From: Nocardioides sp.
GTDB taxonomy: Bacteria; Actinomycetota; Actinomycetes; Propionibacteriales; Nocardioidaceae
Assembly (NCBI RefSeq): GCF_014360585.1
Contig: NZ_JACIXG010000040.1
Coordinates: 1 to 46,376, forward strand
Reading direction: 5' to 3'
DNA: 46,376 bases
This document shows positions 7,647 to 16,467 of the stretch, piece by piece. A model generated the notes under the pieces. That model saw nothing but the letters and a program-made list of their open reading frames with translations. It searched no databases and was not told where the DNA came from. The first letter of the stretch is position 1. Each line of letters starts with the position of its first letter. The translations under genes and the position numbers were made by a program.

Positions 7647-8443
7647 AGGCCGAAGACTCCAGCCAGGACCCGCGCGACACCGTCATCCTCGTGCCCGGGA
7701 GCGACGTGGGAGGCGCACGCGGTGACGCTCGGGTGGGCGTCCGCCATGGCGTACGACGTCCCGGCCCAGGTCAGCATCGGCAGGTCGTTGGGCATGTCAC
7801 CGAAGGCGATCACGTCGGCGGCGGAGATGCCGAGCTCGGTGCAGACCAGCTCCAGGGTGGAAGCCTTGGTGACCCCAGGAGCGCTGATCTCGAGCAGCGG
7901 GAACGACGAGTGGGTCACGTTGACCCGCTCACCGACGACGGCCATCGCGGCCGCCAGCAGCTCGTCGGCGTCATCGTCGTCGTGACGGCGGCCGAGCAGC
8001 TTGATCAGCGGCTCGTCGGAGAGCTCCTCGATCGGGGCGACCCGCCTGGCGGGCCGGAGCGCGTCAGAGAAATGGGACGTGAACGCGGGCTCGCACGACC
8101 ACCCCTCGAGCGACTCGGTCGCGAAGACGAGCCCGGGTACGTTCTCCTTCAGCGTCGCCGCCACCTCGGCGGTCAGGGTGGGCTCGATCAGCCGGGTGAG
8201 CCGGGGCTGATCGGTGGCGACGTCCCAGACCAGGGCGCCGTTGGACACGATCGCCAGCCCGACGCTGCCGATGTGCTCGAAGAGCACGCGGGTCCAGCGC
8301 AGCGGCCGGCCGGTCACGAAGATGACCGGTACGCCGATCTCCTCGAGCTTCACGAGGACATCGCGGGTGAAGTCAGAGACCGAGCCGTCTGCTCTGACCA
8401 GGGTCCCGTCCAGGTCGGTGGCGACGAGCTTCGGCGTACTCAT
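7643..8443 (-). CDS. HAD-superfamily hydrolase, Cof-type phosphatase
   Basis: 266 aa. HAD motif I is VATDLDGTLVRADG at the N-terminus, motif II is VIFVTGRPLRW, the conserved Lys is in PGVTKASTLELVC, and motif IV is VIAFGDMPNDLPML. A large type-IIB cap lies between motifs II and III. Such enzymes dephosphorylate small phosphorylated metabolites; the substrate is not predictable. The ATG overlaps the GNAT stop (ATGA) and has GGAAG upstream. It is a paralogue of the HAD gene two positions upstream in the same operon (8981-9838). Confidence 0.92.
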   Translation of the reverse strand: MSTPKLVATDLDGTLVRADGSVSDFTRDVLVKLEEIGVPVIFVTGRPLRWTRVLFEHIGSVGLAIVSNGALVWDVATDQPRLTRLIEPTLTAEVAATLKENVPGLVFATESLEGWSCEPAFTSHFSDALRPARRVAPIEELSDEPLIKLLGRRHDDDDADELLAAAMAVVGERVNVTHSSFPLLEISAPGVTKASTLELVCTELGISAADVIAFGDMPNDLPMLTWAGTSYAMADAHPSVTACASHVAPGHEDDGVARVLAGVFGL

Positions 8444-8952
8444 TCTTCCATTCTGCCACCGGGCACCGGCCTGGCCATCACCAGATGCCCGTCCTCGTCG
8501 GCGCCACGGAGGTCGATGAAACCGCACTTGGCGAGCACCCGGAGGCTGGCGGCGTTGGCGGGCTCGACCGAGGCCCGGATGCGTACGCCCTCCTCGTCCG
8601 CGCATGCCAGCAGACCCTTGAGCGCCTCGGTCGCGAATCCCCAGCCACGCGCCTCTTCGACCAGGCCGTAGCCGACCTCGGCCTCCGGTTTTCCGTCCGG
8701 GGCGGCTTCAGGTGGCCCGAAGAAGCCGATCGAGCCGAGCACGGTGCTGTTGCGCACGATGTAGCGGGCGCTCCACAGGTCGCCCTCCACCCACATCGTC
8801 GCCGCGTCCCGGTCGTCCTCGCGCGGGAACTGCGGGTGCCAGCCCTGCGGCCGGCCGAGCCCGCCGTTCGGATCGCGGATGGCCTCGACGTCGGTGCGGG
8901 TCCACAACGGCAGCGTGAGCCGCTCGGTGGTGATGGTGGTGGGAAGGGTCAC
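8440..8952 (-). CDS. GNAT-family N-acetyltransferase
   Basis: About 170 aa from the GTG at 8952 (VTLPTTITTERLTLPLW, the RimJ-like opening). The acetyl-CoA binding region AEVGYGLVEEARGWGFATEALKGLLACADEEGVRIRASVEPANAASLRVLAKCGF is complete. The substrate is unknown; the RimJ/RimL-like subgroup often acetylates protein N-termini or small amines. The start lies 28 nt after the stop of the upstream HAD gene. An earlier in-frame ATG would overlap that gene by about 45 nt and is less likely. The stop overlaps the next HAD start (ATGA), so the genes are probably coupled. Confidence 0.88.
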   Translation of the reverse strand: MTLPTTITTERLTLPLWTRTDVEAIRDPNGGLGRPQGWHPQFPREDDRDAATMWVEGDLWSARYIVRNSTVLGSIGFFGPPEAAPDGKPEAEVGYGLVEEARGWGFATEALKGLLACADEEGVRIRASVEPANAASLRVLAKCGFIDLRGADEDGHLVMARPVPGGRMEE

Positions 8953-8980
8953 GAGCGCCAAGACTCTCAGAACAGCACTC

Positions 8981-9838
8981 TCAGAACCAGCGGGAGAGTT
9001 CCAGCGCCGCGCCGTCGTCGGCGACATGGGCCGTCACGGCGTCGGCCACCATCTGGACCTCCTCGGGGGCGTTGCCCATGGCCACGCCGCGACCGGCCCA
9101 CTCGAGCATCTCGATGTCGTTGCGGCCATCACCGATGGCGAGCACGTCGGTCGGCTCGAGGTCGAGCTGGTCGCACACGTAGGAGAGGCCCGAGGCCTTG
9201 GAGACCCCTACCGGGGTGAGGTCGAGCCAGGCGGTGTAACCGACCACGTAGTCGATCCCGTGCAGGCCGAGCTCGCGCCCGAGGGCGATGAAGTCCTCGG
9301 GACTCGCGTCGGGGTCCCGGATGATCACTCGAGAGACCGGCTCGGCGACCATCTCGTCGATCGGCGCGATCAGGTGATCACCGTCGAGCTCACCCTCGGG
9401 GAACGGCCGGTTGAACCGGTAGCCCAGTCCACGGTTCTCGACCGCGACCAGCACGTTCGGACGCCTCTCCAGGATCTTCTCCAGCGCAGGACGGGCGTCG
9501 AAGGTCTCCTCGTGCACGACGTCGACGGGCGGATAGCGAAGCACCACCGCGCCGTTGGAGGCGACGATCCACAACCGCTCCGCGGCCTCCTCAGGAATCC
9601 CGAGGAGGTCGGCGATCCCGGTCATCGAATGGGCCGAACGGCCGGAGGAGAGCACGACGTGGGCACCGGCTTCGTACGCCCGGCGAACCGCGTCGCGCAC
9701 CTTGTCCGAGAGCGCCTCGGACGGCGTGCCCCTGTCCTCGACCCAGCGCAGCAGAGTGCCGTCGATGTCGAGCGCGACAAGCTTGGGCTCCCAGGCGGAC
9801 TCGCCGGGCCAGGCGGTGGTGCTCTCGGTCGAACTCAC
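8981..9838 (-). CDS. HAD-superfamily hydrolase, Cof-type phosphatase
   Basis: 285 aa. Motif I is [15 protein letters not shown] (about 16-30), motif [14 protein letters not shown], a large cap containing [24 protein letters not shown], the conserved Lys in [15 protein letters not shown], and motif [20 protein letters not shown]. The GTG start overlaps the serS stop (GTGA), so translation is probably coupled to seryl-tRNA synthetase. A much longer in-frame ORF extends back over serS and is ignored because serS is unmistakable. The substrate is unknown. serS followed by a HAD phosphatase is an arrangement I recall from other actinobacteria. Confidence 0.92.
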   Translation of the reverse strand: MSSTESTTAWPGESAWEPKLVALDIDGTLLRWVEDRGTPSEALSDKVRDAVRRAYEAGAHVVLSSGRSAHSMTGIADLLGIPEEAAERLWIVASNGAVVLRYPPVDVVHEETFDARPALEKILERRPNVLVAVENRGLGYRFNRPFPEGELDGDHLIAPIDEMVAEPVSRVIIRDPDASPEDFIALGRELGLHGIDYVVGYTAWLDLTPVGVSKASGLSYVCDQLDLEPTDVLAIGDGRNDIEMLEWAGRGVAMGNAPEEVQMVADAVTAHVADDGAALELSRWF

Positions 9839-11121
9839 TTCTGGATCGGCTCCAGGACCTCGCGCCCGAGCCATTTCTGCAGGGCCTTCGGCACCCGCAC
9901 CGAGCCGTCGGGCTGCTGATGGGTCTCCAGGACGGCGACGATGGCGCGGGTGACCGCGGTCAGCGTGCCGTTGAGCGTGGCGACCGGGGTCGTGCCTGCC
10001 CCAGAATCCGGCGCAGCCGCCCGCGCGCGAATGTCGAGGCGACGTGCCTGGAAGGTGGTGCAGTTGGATGCCGAGGTGAGCTCGCGGTACTTCCCCTGGG
10101 TGGGGATCCACGCCTCGCAGTCGAACTTCCGCAGCGCGCTCGGACCGAGGTCGCCCGCGGCGACGTCGATGACCTGGTAGGCGAGCTCGAGCTTGTCCAG
10201 GAACGCCTTCTCCCACTCGAGGAGACGCTGGTGCTCTGCGTACGAATCCTCGACGGTGGTGTAGACGAACATCTCCACCTTCTCGAACTGGTGGACCCGG
10301 ATGATGCCCTTGGTGTCCTTGCCCGCCGAGCCGGCCTCCTTGCGGAAGCACGACGAGAAGGCGGCGTAGCGCAGCGGGAGCGTCTCGGGGTCGAGGATCT
10401 CGTCGGAGTGGTAGGCCGCCATCGGCACCTCCGAGGTGCCGACGAGGTAGAGGTCGTCGTCCTCGATCTTGTAGACGCCGTCGTCGACCTGGTCCAGGAA
10501 GCCGGTGCCGGCCATGGCCTCCGGGCGGACCAGCGCGGGGGCGATGACCTGGGTGAAGCCGGCCTCACGAGCCTGCTCCATCGCCAGGTTGATCAGCGCG
10601 AACTCGAGCTCCGCGCCGACCCCGGTCAGGAAGTAGAAGCGGCTTCCGGAGACCTTCGCGCCACGCTCGAGGTCGATCGCGCCGAGCATCTTGCCGAGCT
10701 CGACGTGGTCACGCGGCTCGAAGCCCTCGGCCTCGAAGTCACGGGGCTTGCCGACCTTCTCGATCAGGACGAAGTCGTCCTCGCCACCGGGCGGAGCGTC
10801 GTCGGCGATGTTGGGGATGGCCTTGAGGGCCGCCTTCCACTCCTCCTCGGCGACGCCCTGCGCCGCCTCGGCCTCCTTGACGGCGGCCGCGAGGTCCTTC
10901 ACCTCGGCCAGCAGCTGCTGCTTCTCCTCGCCCTTGGCCTGGGCGACCTTCTTGCCCATCTGCTTCTGCTCGGCCCGCTTGGCCTCGAAGTCGGCGATCG
11001 CCGCGCGCCGGGCGCTGTCCGCAGACAGCGCCCGGTCCACCACGTCAGAGGACGCGCCGCGGCGCTGCTGCGAGGCACGTACGCGGTCGGGGTCTTCGCG
11101 GAGGATGCGCGGGTCGATCAT
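9835..11121 (-). CDS. serS: seryl-tRNA synthetase
   Basis: 428 aa, full length. It charges tRNA-Ser (and tRNA-Sec where present). The N-terminal long antiparallel coiled coil is visible at about 27-105 ([25 protein letters not shown] through [16 protein letters not shown]). The class II core has motif 2 [31 protein letters not shown] and motif 3 [16 protein letters not shown]; the [15 protein letters not shown] serine-site region is present. The ATG at 11121 follows TAGCCT by 6 nt with no Shine-Dalgarno, a leaderless start. First gene of a five-gene minus-strand unit with 4-nt overlaps at three of the four junctions. Confidence 0.97.
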   Translation of the reverse strand: MIDPRILREDPDRVRASQQRRGASSDVVDRALSADSARRAAIADFEAKRAEQKQMGKKVAQAKGEEKQQLLAEVKDLAAAVKEAEAAQGVAEEEWKAALKAIPNIADDAPPGGEDDFVLIEKVGKPRDFEAEGFEPRDHVELGKMLGAIDLERGAKVSGSRFYFLTGVGAELEFALINLAMEQAREAGFTQVIAPALVRPEAMAGTGFLDQVDDGVYKIEDDDLYLVGTSEVPMAAYHSDEILDPETLPLRYAAFSSCFRKEAGSAGKDTKGIIRVHQFEKVEMFVYTTVEDSYAEHQRLLEWEKAFLDKLELAYQVIDVAAGDLGPSALRKFDCEAWIPTQGKYRELTSASNCTTFQARRLDIRARAAAPDSGAGTTPVATLNGTLTAVTRAIVAVLETHQQPDGSVRVPKALQKWLGREVLEPIQK

Positions 11122-11127
11122 GCGGCA

Positions 11128-11133
11128 AGGCTA
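11128..11133 (-). promoter_or_regulatory. -10 box of leaderless serS promoter
   Basis: TAGCCT on the minus strand, 6 nt before the ATG at 11121. No Shine-Dalgarno lies between. Confidence 0.5.
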
Positions 11134-11171
11134 GTCGACCGGCCACCAGATCTCACTTCAGTAACGGACTG

Positions 11172-11864
11172 TCACCAGTAGACCGGGCTGGTCTTGCCGC
11201 ACGGGCGCAGGAACGAGCGGTAGACCGTCCGGTTGGGGAAGTCGTAGCGGTAGGAGTCGTTGGTGTAGTAGGTGCCGCTGGTGTAGGTGATGTACGCGGC
11301 CGAGGTCCCGTACGTCTTCGGGAAGCCCGAGGTGTTCGACGCCGTCGAACGCGATCGCTTGCTGGAGATCCAGCCGTGGATCACCGGGTTCGCCAGGGAG
11401 CCGCTGGTGGTGATCGTCGCCTGCCTCCAGCCGGTGCTGCGCTTGTTGGTCACCGTGTAGCGGATCGACTGGCCGCCCCGGACGATGACGCAGGCGTACC
11501 AGTTCGCGGTCGCGGTCGCGGAGATGATCGTGCCGCTGCCGGACATGCCCGCCTTGATCTTCGACCACGTACGCGACCCGACGATGCCATCGGCCGCCAG
11601 ACCCTTGGCCTTCTGGTAGTCCTTCACCCGGGCGGTCGTCGCCGAACCGAACGAACCGTCCGGCTTGAGCCCGCCGAGCACCTTCTGGAGCAGCTTCACG
11701 CAGCTGCCGGTGTTGCCGGGACGTACGGTCTTCGGGCTGCTGATCGTGCAGCTGACCGCTGCCTCCGCGGGCGCCGTGCCCGCGTCCAGGCCGACCAGTC
11801 CGCTCGTCGCCACGGCCGCCGCAGCGACCAGGCCGCCAATGCGCAGTCGCATCGATGTCTTCAC
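11172..11864 (-). CDS. secreted protein with a peptidoglycan-binding domain
   Basis: About 230 aa. A signal peptide (LRIGGLVAAAAVATSGLVGLDAGTAPAEA) is followed by a PG_binding_1-like repeat: TVRPGNTGSCVKLLQKVLGGLKPDGSFGSATTARVKDYQKAKGLAADGIVGSRTWSKI. The C-terminal 110 residues are Ser/Thr/Tyr-rich (YACVIVRGGQSIRYTVTNK ... SFLRPCGKTSPVYW) with paired Cys and no recognised catalytic motif. It is exported and probably attached to peptidoglycan. The GTG at 11862-11864 has GGAG about 10 nt upstream; an in-frame ATG 15 nt further in lacks such a site. Its neighbour upstream on the same strand is the RTX protein, also exported. Confidence 0.82.
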   Translation of the reverse strand: MKTSMRLRIGGLVAAAAVATSGLVGLDAGTAPAEAAVSCTISSPKTVRPGNTGSCVKLLQKVLGGLKPDGSFGSATTARVKDYQKAKGLAADGIVGSRTWSKIKAGMSGSGTIISATATANWYACVIVRGGQSIRYTVTNKRSTGWRQATITTSGSLANPVIHGWISSKRSRSTASNTSGFPKTYGTSAAYITYTSGTYYTNDSYRYDFPNRTVYRSFLRPCGKTSPVYW

Positions 11865-11981
11865 TTGGATGGAGCTCCCTCTGGATCGGTTCGCATGCTT
11901 CAGCACGCCAGGCGCATTCTCGCGATCCGCGGCGACGCCCGAACCCGTACCTTTCCCGTAGTCACGGGCCGGCTCCGGCGA

Positions 11982-14549
11982 CTAGGGGATACGCACCCGC
12001 CGCTCGACCGAGACCGAGCTGTCCCGTCCGGTGCCACCGTCGCCGTAGTCGCGACCGGATCCGCCGAGCAACCGATCGTTGCCGGCGTTTCCGTAGAGCG
12101 AGTCGTTACCCGATCCACCCTCGAGCCGGTCGGATCCACCGAGGCCGATCAGCTTGTTGGCACCGCCGTTCCCCCGCAGGACGTCGGCGTAGTTCGTGCC
12201 GGTCAGCCGCTCGAAGGTCAGCAGACGATCCGATCCCGCCCGGGTCGACTGGACCGCGGTCGTGTTGAGCGCGACCCGCACCCCGTTGCGTACGTTCGAG
12301 AACGAGACGGTGTCGGTGCCCGAACCACCCTCCGCGCGGTCGTTGCCGTGCCCCGGGAAGATCGTGTCGTTGCCTCCACCACCCAGCAGTACGTTGGCAG
12401 CGCCGTTGCCGACGAGACGATCCCCGTAGCGGCTCCCCTTCAGGTTCTGCATCCCGGCGAGCGTGTCGGTGCCGTCACCTCCAGTGGCGCGGGACATGGT
12501 CACGGTGACTGGGTTGCGGGCAGTGACGTACGAAGCCGTGTCGGCACCCGAACCTCCATTCAACGAGTCGCTGCCGGCGTTGCCCGCCAGCAGATCATCG
12601 CCACTGTCACCGCGGAGGGCGTCCGAGCCGATCCCGCCCTCCAACGTGTCGTTGCCGGCGCCGCCCTCGATCGCGTCGTTGTCGGCGTCACCCTTCAACC
12701 GGTCGTTGCCACCGCCGCCGAGGATGCGGTCGCGACCAGCCTCGCCGACAACGGTGTCCGCACCCTCCCCGGCACTCACGGTGTCGTTGCCGGGGCCAGC
12801 CTTGACCGAGTCGTTCCCGTCCCCGGCGTCGATGCGGTCAGCAGACCCGACGGTGGGGCTGTAGTAGTCCTCGTCACCGTAGATCTCGTCCACGCCGGCC
12901 TTGCCGAGGATCGCGTCGCTGCCTGAGCCTCCGGTCAGGCGGTCACGCCCGCCGCCGCCCTGGATGAGGTCGTTTCCCGACCCACCGTGGATGCGATTCC
13001 AGTCGGCGGCTGAGCCGTAGATCTTGTCGTCCCCGGCTCCGCCCTCGGCGTTGATGCGGGCCGAGCCACCGTGGATCGTGTCGTTGCCGTTGCCACCGGA
13101 CATATAGGCGCCGAACTGACCGCCTCGGATGGTGTCGTTGCCGTCCTCGCCGTAGGCGTTCTGGGCGCCGGTCTCTGAGTGTCCGAGGCCGATGATGTCG
13201 TCACCGAGCCCACCCCGGATGTCGGCAGCGGCTGCCACGGCGGTCAACGTGTCGGTTCCGTCGCCCCCGTCGATCGTGTCGTGACCGAACTGTCCGCCCG
13301 TGATGGTGTCGTTCCCGGCATCGCCGTGGAGCTCGTCGAAGTCGTCTCCGCCGTACGGGTTCGGGGTGATCGTGTCGTCACCTCCATCACCATGAAGCAC
13401 GTCATCACCGCCGCCGTCACTCATGACGTCGTTGCCGTCCCCGCCGCTCGCAGCGTCATTGTCCGCACCGGCTTCAATCGTGTCGGCACCAGCGCCACCG
13501 CGGAGCTCGTCGTTTCCGCCCCAAGCCCGAACCGTGTCGTCGCCTGCACCGGCATCGATCTGGTCGGCGTCGCGCCCACCGTCGATCGTGTCATTCCCGT
13601 CACCAGCGTCGACACGATTGGCACCCCTACCGACGTCGAGGATGTTGTTGCCCTTGGTGCCGGTGATCACGTCGGCATGATCCGTTGCCTCGAGCGCTTC
13701 GAACCCTGCGAAGGTGGCGTCCCAATCGGTAACGCCTGATGTCATGTCGAGGTGGATCCCCATTGCGGATTCGGAGAGGCTGAGGGTGTCGATCGCGTTG
13801 TCCACCGAACCAGCGTCGATGAGGTCGCCGCCCGCACCAATCGCCCTCACATGGATGTAGTCAGCCCCGCTTTCACCCTGAATGACGTCCGCGCCGAGCC
13901 CATTGCTACCCGAGTAGGCACCATCGTCACCGTCACCCAGGTAGATCTGGTCGTCACCGGATTCGTTGTGAACGATGTCGTCACCGGCCCCAGCGTGGAC
14001 CACGTCATTCCCTTCGCCGCCGCGCGCGATGTCATCACCGTCGCCACCCCAGAAGGTGTCGTTGCCGTCGCCGCCCTCGAACCAGCCTGCACCGGCCTCG
14101 ACGTAGTGAACGTCGTCGCCCTCGCCGCCCTTGGCAGCGAACTGTTGCCTCGTGGAGCGGATGACGTCATTCCCTGGCCCCGCGTCGATGCCACCACTCT
14201 CACCGATGATCGTGTCATTCCCGTCTCCCGCCTCAACACGGTTCCCGTAGGCGGCGTACACGACATCGTCGCCCGCGCCCGCCGTGATCGTGGCCATGCC
14301 CGACCCTGCGGCGCAGATGATGTCGTTGCCGCCGAGCGCGTCGACGGAGAGATCGTCCGGAACAAAGATCACGTCATCGCCCTCGGTTGGGACCTGCCCC
14401 TCGACCGAGAGGTCGACGGTGACGGGCTTGCCGCCGCACTCACCGTCCGCCGCGGCGGCGGAGCCGGCGAGGAGTCCACCGACGCCGAGGGCGACGGCGG
14501 GGACGGACAACAGCCCGACAAGGGCGTACGAAGAAGCGCGAGCGCGCAT
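11982..14549 (-). CDS. secreted RTX-type calcium-binding repeat protein
   Basis: 855 aa. The Sec signal peptide is MRARASSYALVGLLSVPAVALGVGGLLAGSAAAA. Nearly everything after about residue 60 is built of RTX nonapeptides of the GGxGxDxUx type (GGDGNDTFWGGDGDDIARGG, GGGGRDRLTGGSGSDAILG, GGSGNDSLYGNAGNDRLLG), a calcium-dependent parallel beta-roll. Short non-repeat segments occur (DADLIDAGS region; ASYVTARNPVTVTMSRATGGDG; VSFSNVRNGVRVALNTT). No catalytic domain is visible, so adhesive, surface-layer or matrix function is likelier than toxin activity. GAGG 6 nt before the ATG at 14549 sets the start. Long ORFs on the opposite strand are by-products of the biased repeat codons. Confidence 0.9.
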   Translation of the reverse strand: MRARASSYALVGLLSVPAVALGVGGLLAGSAAAADGECGGKPVTVDLSVEGQVPTEGDDVIFVPDDLSVDALGGNDIICAAGSGMATITAGAGDDVVYAAYGNRVEAGDGNDTIIGESGGIDAGPGNDVIRSTRQQFAAKGGEGDDVHYVEAGAGWFEGGDGNDTFWGGDGDDIARGGEGNDVVHAGAGDDIVHNESGDDQIYLGDGDDGAYSGSNGLGADVIQGESGADYIHVRAIGAGGDLIDAGSVDNAIDTLSLSESAMGIHLDMTSGVTDWDATFAGFEALEATDHADVITGTKGNNILDVGRGANRVDAGDGNDTIDGGRDADQIDAGAGDDTVRAWGGNDELRGGAGADTIEAGADNDAASGGDGNDVMSDGGGDDVLHGDGGDDTITPNPYGGDDFDELHGDAGNDTITGGQFGHDTIDGGDGTDTLTAVAAAADIRGGLGDDIIGLGHSETGAQNAYGEDGNDTIRGGQFGAYMSGGNGNDTIHGGSARINAEGGAGDDKIYGSAADWNRIHGGSGNDLIQGGGGRDRLTGGSGSDAILGKAGVDEIYGDEDYYSPTVGSADRIDAGDGNDSVKAGPGNDTVSAGEGADTVVGEAGRDRILGGGGNDRLKGDADNDAIEGGAGNDTLEGGIGSDALRGDSGDDLLAGNAGSDSLNGGSGADTASYVTARNPVTVTMSRATGGDGTDTLAGMQNLKGSRYGDRLVGNGAANVLLGGGGNDTIFPGHGNDRAEGGSGTDTVSFSNVRNGVRVALNTTAVQSTRAGSDRLLTFERLTGTNYADVLRGNGGANKLIGLGGSDRLEGGSGNDSLYGNAGNDRLLGGSGRDYGDGGTGRDSSVSVERRVRIP

Positions 14550-14707
14550 GAAAGACCTCACAACAACGAAGGACCGAGAAGGAGCCGGCGCCGACCCGAA
14601 TCATGCGCGGAGAGCGAACGATAGCGCTCACATCGATGCTCTGCCCCAGGTTTTGACCAGCCCGTTCATTCACTGTGTGGAAGACGTTTCGCGCATACTG
14701 GCTTATC
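14550..14707. other. divergent promoter region
   Basis: It separates the RTX gene (leftward) from the PAP2/DAGK gene (rightward). A CATACT hexamer at 14694-14699 lies 8 nt before the GTG at 14708. On the minus strand TATCGT near 14620 could serve the RTX gene. Neither is strong. Confidence 0.3.
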
Positions 14708-16279
14708 GTGCTTGACCTCTCCCGCCGTGCCCTGCTGCTCTGGGCGGCTTCGCTGTTCGCCCTGTGCACCCTGATCGGGATCGCGGCGATCAACGCCTGG
14801 CCTCTGGTCTCGACGATCGACGATCTCGGCCGAGACGCGACGGAGGTGACCGCGGAGCACGCCTGGATGCTGAGCTTCTGGCACGTCGTCGAGGTGGGCA
14901 CCGACTGGTACGTGATCGTCGGGGTCGCTCTCCTGGTCGCCGCCGGACTGTTCCGCAAGTACCCGCGGGCCGCGGTCTACGTGCTCGGCGTCGTGGCGGT
15001 CACCCTGGTCGTACGCCGCGGGGTGGTGCTCCTGGTCGACCGGGACAGGCCGTCGTGGCAGCTGATGTCGTGGTTCCACGAGTCACCGTCGTACCCGTCC
15101 GGTCATGCGACCGGCATCGCCGCCCTGGCCGGCGTGATCGCCGTGGTCGTGACGATGTTCGTACGCCGCCGCGGCATCCGCCGCCTCGCCTACGCCGGCC
15201 TCGCGCTGCTGGTCGTGCTCGTCGCGGCAGACCGGGTCTTCCTCGGCCGCCACTACCCCTCCGACGTGCTCGGTGGGATCGTCTTCGCCGCCGGCGCCGT
15301 CTTCCTCGGCATGGCGCTCCACACGCCGCTGCCCGCCTCCCACGCGCTGGGGCGCCGGCCGCTGATGGACTCGGTGCGGGGCAACCGCAACATCGCGGTC
15401 GTCCTCAACCCGATCAAGGTCGAGTCGGTCGAGCAGTTCAAGACCATGGTGAACGCGATGGCCGAGGAGTCCGGCTGGAAGACCCCGACCTGGCACCTGA
15501 CCACGATCGAGGACCCCGGCACGGGGATGGCGCGCGCAGCCCAGGCTGAGGGCGCCGACCTGGTGCTCGTGTGTGGTGGCGACGGGACCGTACGCGAGGT
15601 CTGCTCCGCCCTGGCCGGCACCGGAATCGCGGTCGGGATCGTCCCAGGCGGCACCGGCAACCTGCTCGCCCGCAACCTCTCCATCCCGCTCTACATCCGT
15701 GCCGCGATCGACGTCGCGCTCACCGGGCAGGACCAGGCCATCGACCTGGTCGAGGTCTCGGGCGACAACCTCGAGGACACCAACTTCCTGGTCATGGCCG
15801 GGATGGGCTTTGACGCCGCGATCATGAGCGGCGTCAACGAGGACATCAAGAAGCGGATCGGCTGGATGGCCTACGTCCTCTCTGCTCTCAAGAGCCTGAT
15901 GTTCCCGGCGATGCGGATGGAGATCTCCGTCGACGGCGGGGAGTTCACCAAGCACCGGGCGCGGACGGTCGTGGTCGGCAACGTCGGCTACCTCCAGGCG
16001 AACATGCCACTGCTGCCGGCGGCTGCGCTCGACGACGGGCTCGTCGACGTCGTACTGCTCTATCCGCAGCGGTTCTGGTCCTGGCTCCCGCTCGCGTTCC
16101 GGGTGCTGAGCAAGCGGCCGCGCACCGACAACCTGATCAACCGGATGACCGGCGCCAGCGTCGTGATCCGGACCAATCACGACCAGCCGCGCCAGCTCGA
16201 CGGGGACACGATCTCCGAGGGGCGAGAGCTGCGGATGCAGTGTCTTCCCGGACGTCTGCTCGTCCGCGTGCCACGCTGA
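14708..16279 (+). CDS. PAP2 phosphatase fused to a diacylglycerol-kinase-like (YegS/LCB5) domain
   Basis: About 523 aa. N-terminal half: a membrane-embedded PAP2 domain with six hydrophobic helices and the three phosphatase motifs VDRDRPSW, PSYPSGHATG and ADRVFLGRHYPSDVLGG. C-terminal half: a lipid-kinase catalytic domain with VVLNPIKV, CGGDGTVREVCSALAG and VPGGTGNLLARNLSIP. Lipid phosphatase and lipid kinase activities on one chain suggest turnover of a phosphorylated membrane lipid (phosphatidate or polyprenyl phosphate); the substrate is inferred only. No Shine-Dalgarno precedes either candidate start. GTG at 14708 follows CATACT by 8 nt; an upstream GTG at 14675 would add 11 residues. Confidence 0.88.
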   Translation: MLDLSRRALLLWAASLFALCTLIGIAAINAWPLVSTIDDLGRDATEVTAEHAWMLSFWHVVEVGTDWYVIVGVALLVAAGLFRKYPRAAVYVLGVVAVTLVVRRGVVLLVDRDRPSWQLMSWFHESPSYPSGHATGIAALAGVIAVVVTMFVRRRGIRRLAYAGLALLVVLVAADRVFLGRHYPSDVLGGIVFAAGAVFLGMALHTPLPASHALGRRPLMDSVRGNRNIAVVLNPIKVESVEQFKTMVNAMAEESGWKTPTWHLTTIEDPGTGMARAAQAEGADLVLVCGGDGTVREVCSALAGTGIAVGIVPGGTGNLLARNLSIPLYIRAAIDVALTGQDQAIDLVEVSGDNLEDTNFLVMAGMGFDAAIMSGVNEDIKKRIGWMAYVLSALKSLMFPAMRMEISVDGGEFTKHRARTVVVGNVGYLQANMPLLPAAALDDGLVDVVLLYPQRFWSWLPLAFRVLSKRPRTDNLINRMTGASVVIRTNHDQPRQLDGDTISEGRELRMQCLPGRLLVRVPR

Positions 16280-16284
16280 ACAGC

Positions 16285-16358
16285 GGTCCCGTTTCGGTCC
16301 CGAATGTGAGCGACACGCAGTAGAGCAGAAAGTCCCAGTAATCAGGGCACAAAGTCCC
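16285..16358. repeat. four phased GTCCC direct repeats
   Basis: GGTCCC at 16285 and 16296 and AGTCCC at 16331 and 16353 are spaced 11, 35 and 22 nt apart, close to whole turns of the helix. The last two sit in longer 17-18-nt near-repeats (AAAGTCCC ... TCAGG). They lie between the PAP2/DAGK stop and the structured region at 16468-16612. They could be regulator half-sites; which regulator cannot be said. Confidence 0.4.
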
Positions 16359-16467
16359 GATTCAGGCGTGATTTCAGCACGTTTGGGATCGATTTCCATG
16401 CCTGGTCGAAGCGACTCGCGGGCACAGATGCGTTGTTGAGAAGTAAATATTCATAAGGTGTCTGACA

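Noticed and set aside
8981..10351. A 456-codon frame reading through from serS into the HAD gene
   Set aside because: The first part lies over serS in the wrong frame with no homology; the GTGA overlap at 9835-9838 gives a clean start for the HAD gene.
11339..11356. Second LexA box (GTTCGAC...GTCGAAC)
   Set aside because: The arms are in the reverse order of an SOS box and lie inside a coding region.
11982..14549. CRISPR-like or tandem DNA repeats
   Set aside because: The periodicity is 27 nt from protein nonapeptides with many base differences and no unique spacers.
11376..14624. Several long open frames on the plus strand opposite the RTX gene (the largest 11376-12926)
   Set aside because: They mirror the repetitive Gly/Asp codons of the RTX gene, have no signal, start site or domain, and the minus frame is an unmistakable RTX protein.
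16329..16371. DosR-type palindromic sites (GGGACT...AGTCCC) near AAAGTCCC repeats
   Set aside because: The copies are direct repeats and only weakly palindromic, so assignment to DosR is not supported.
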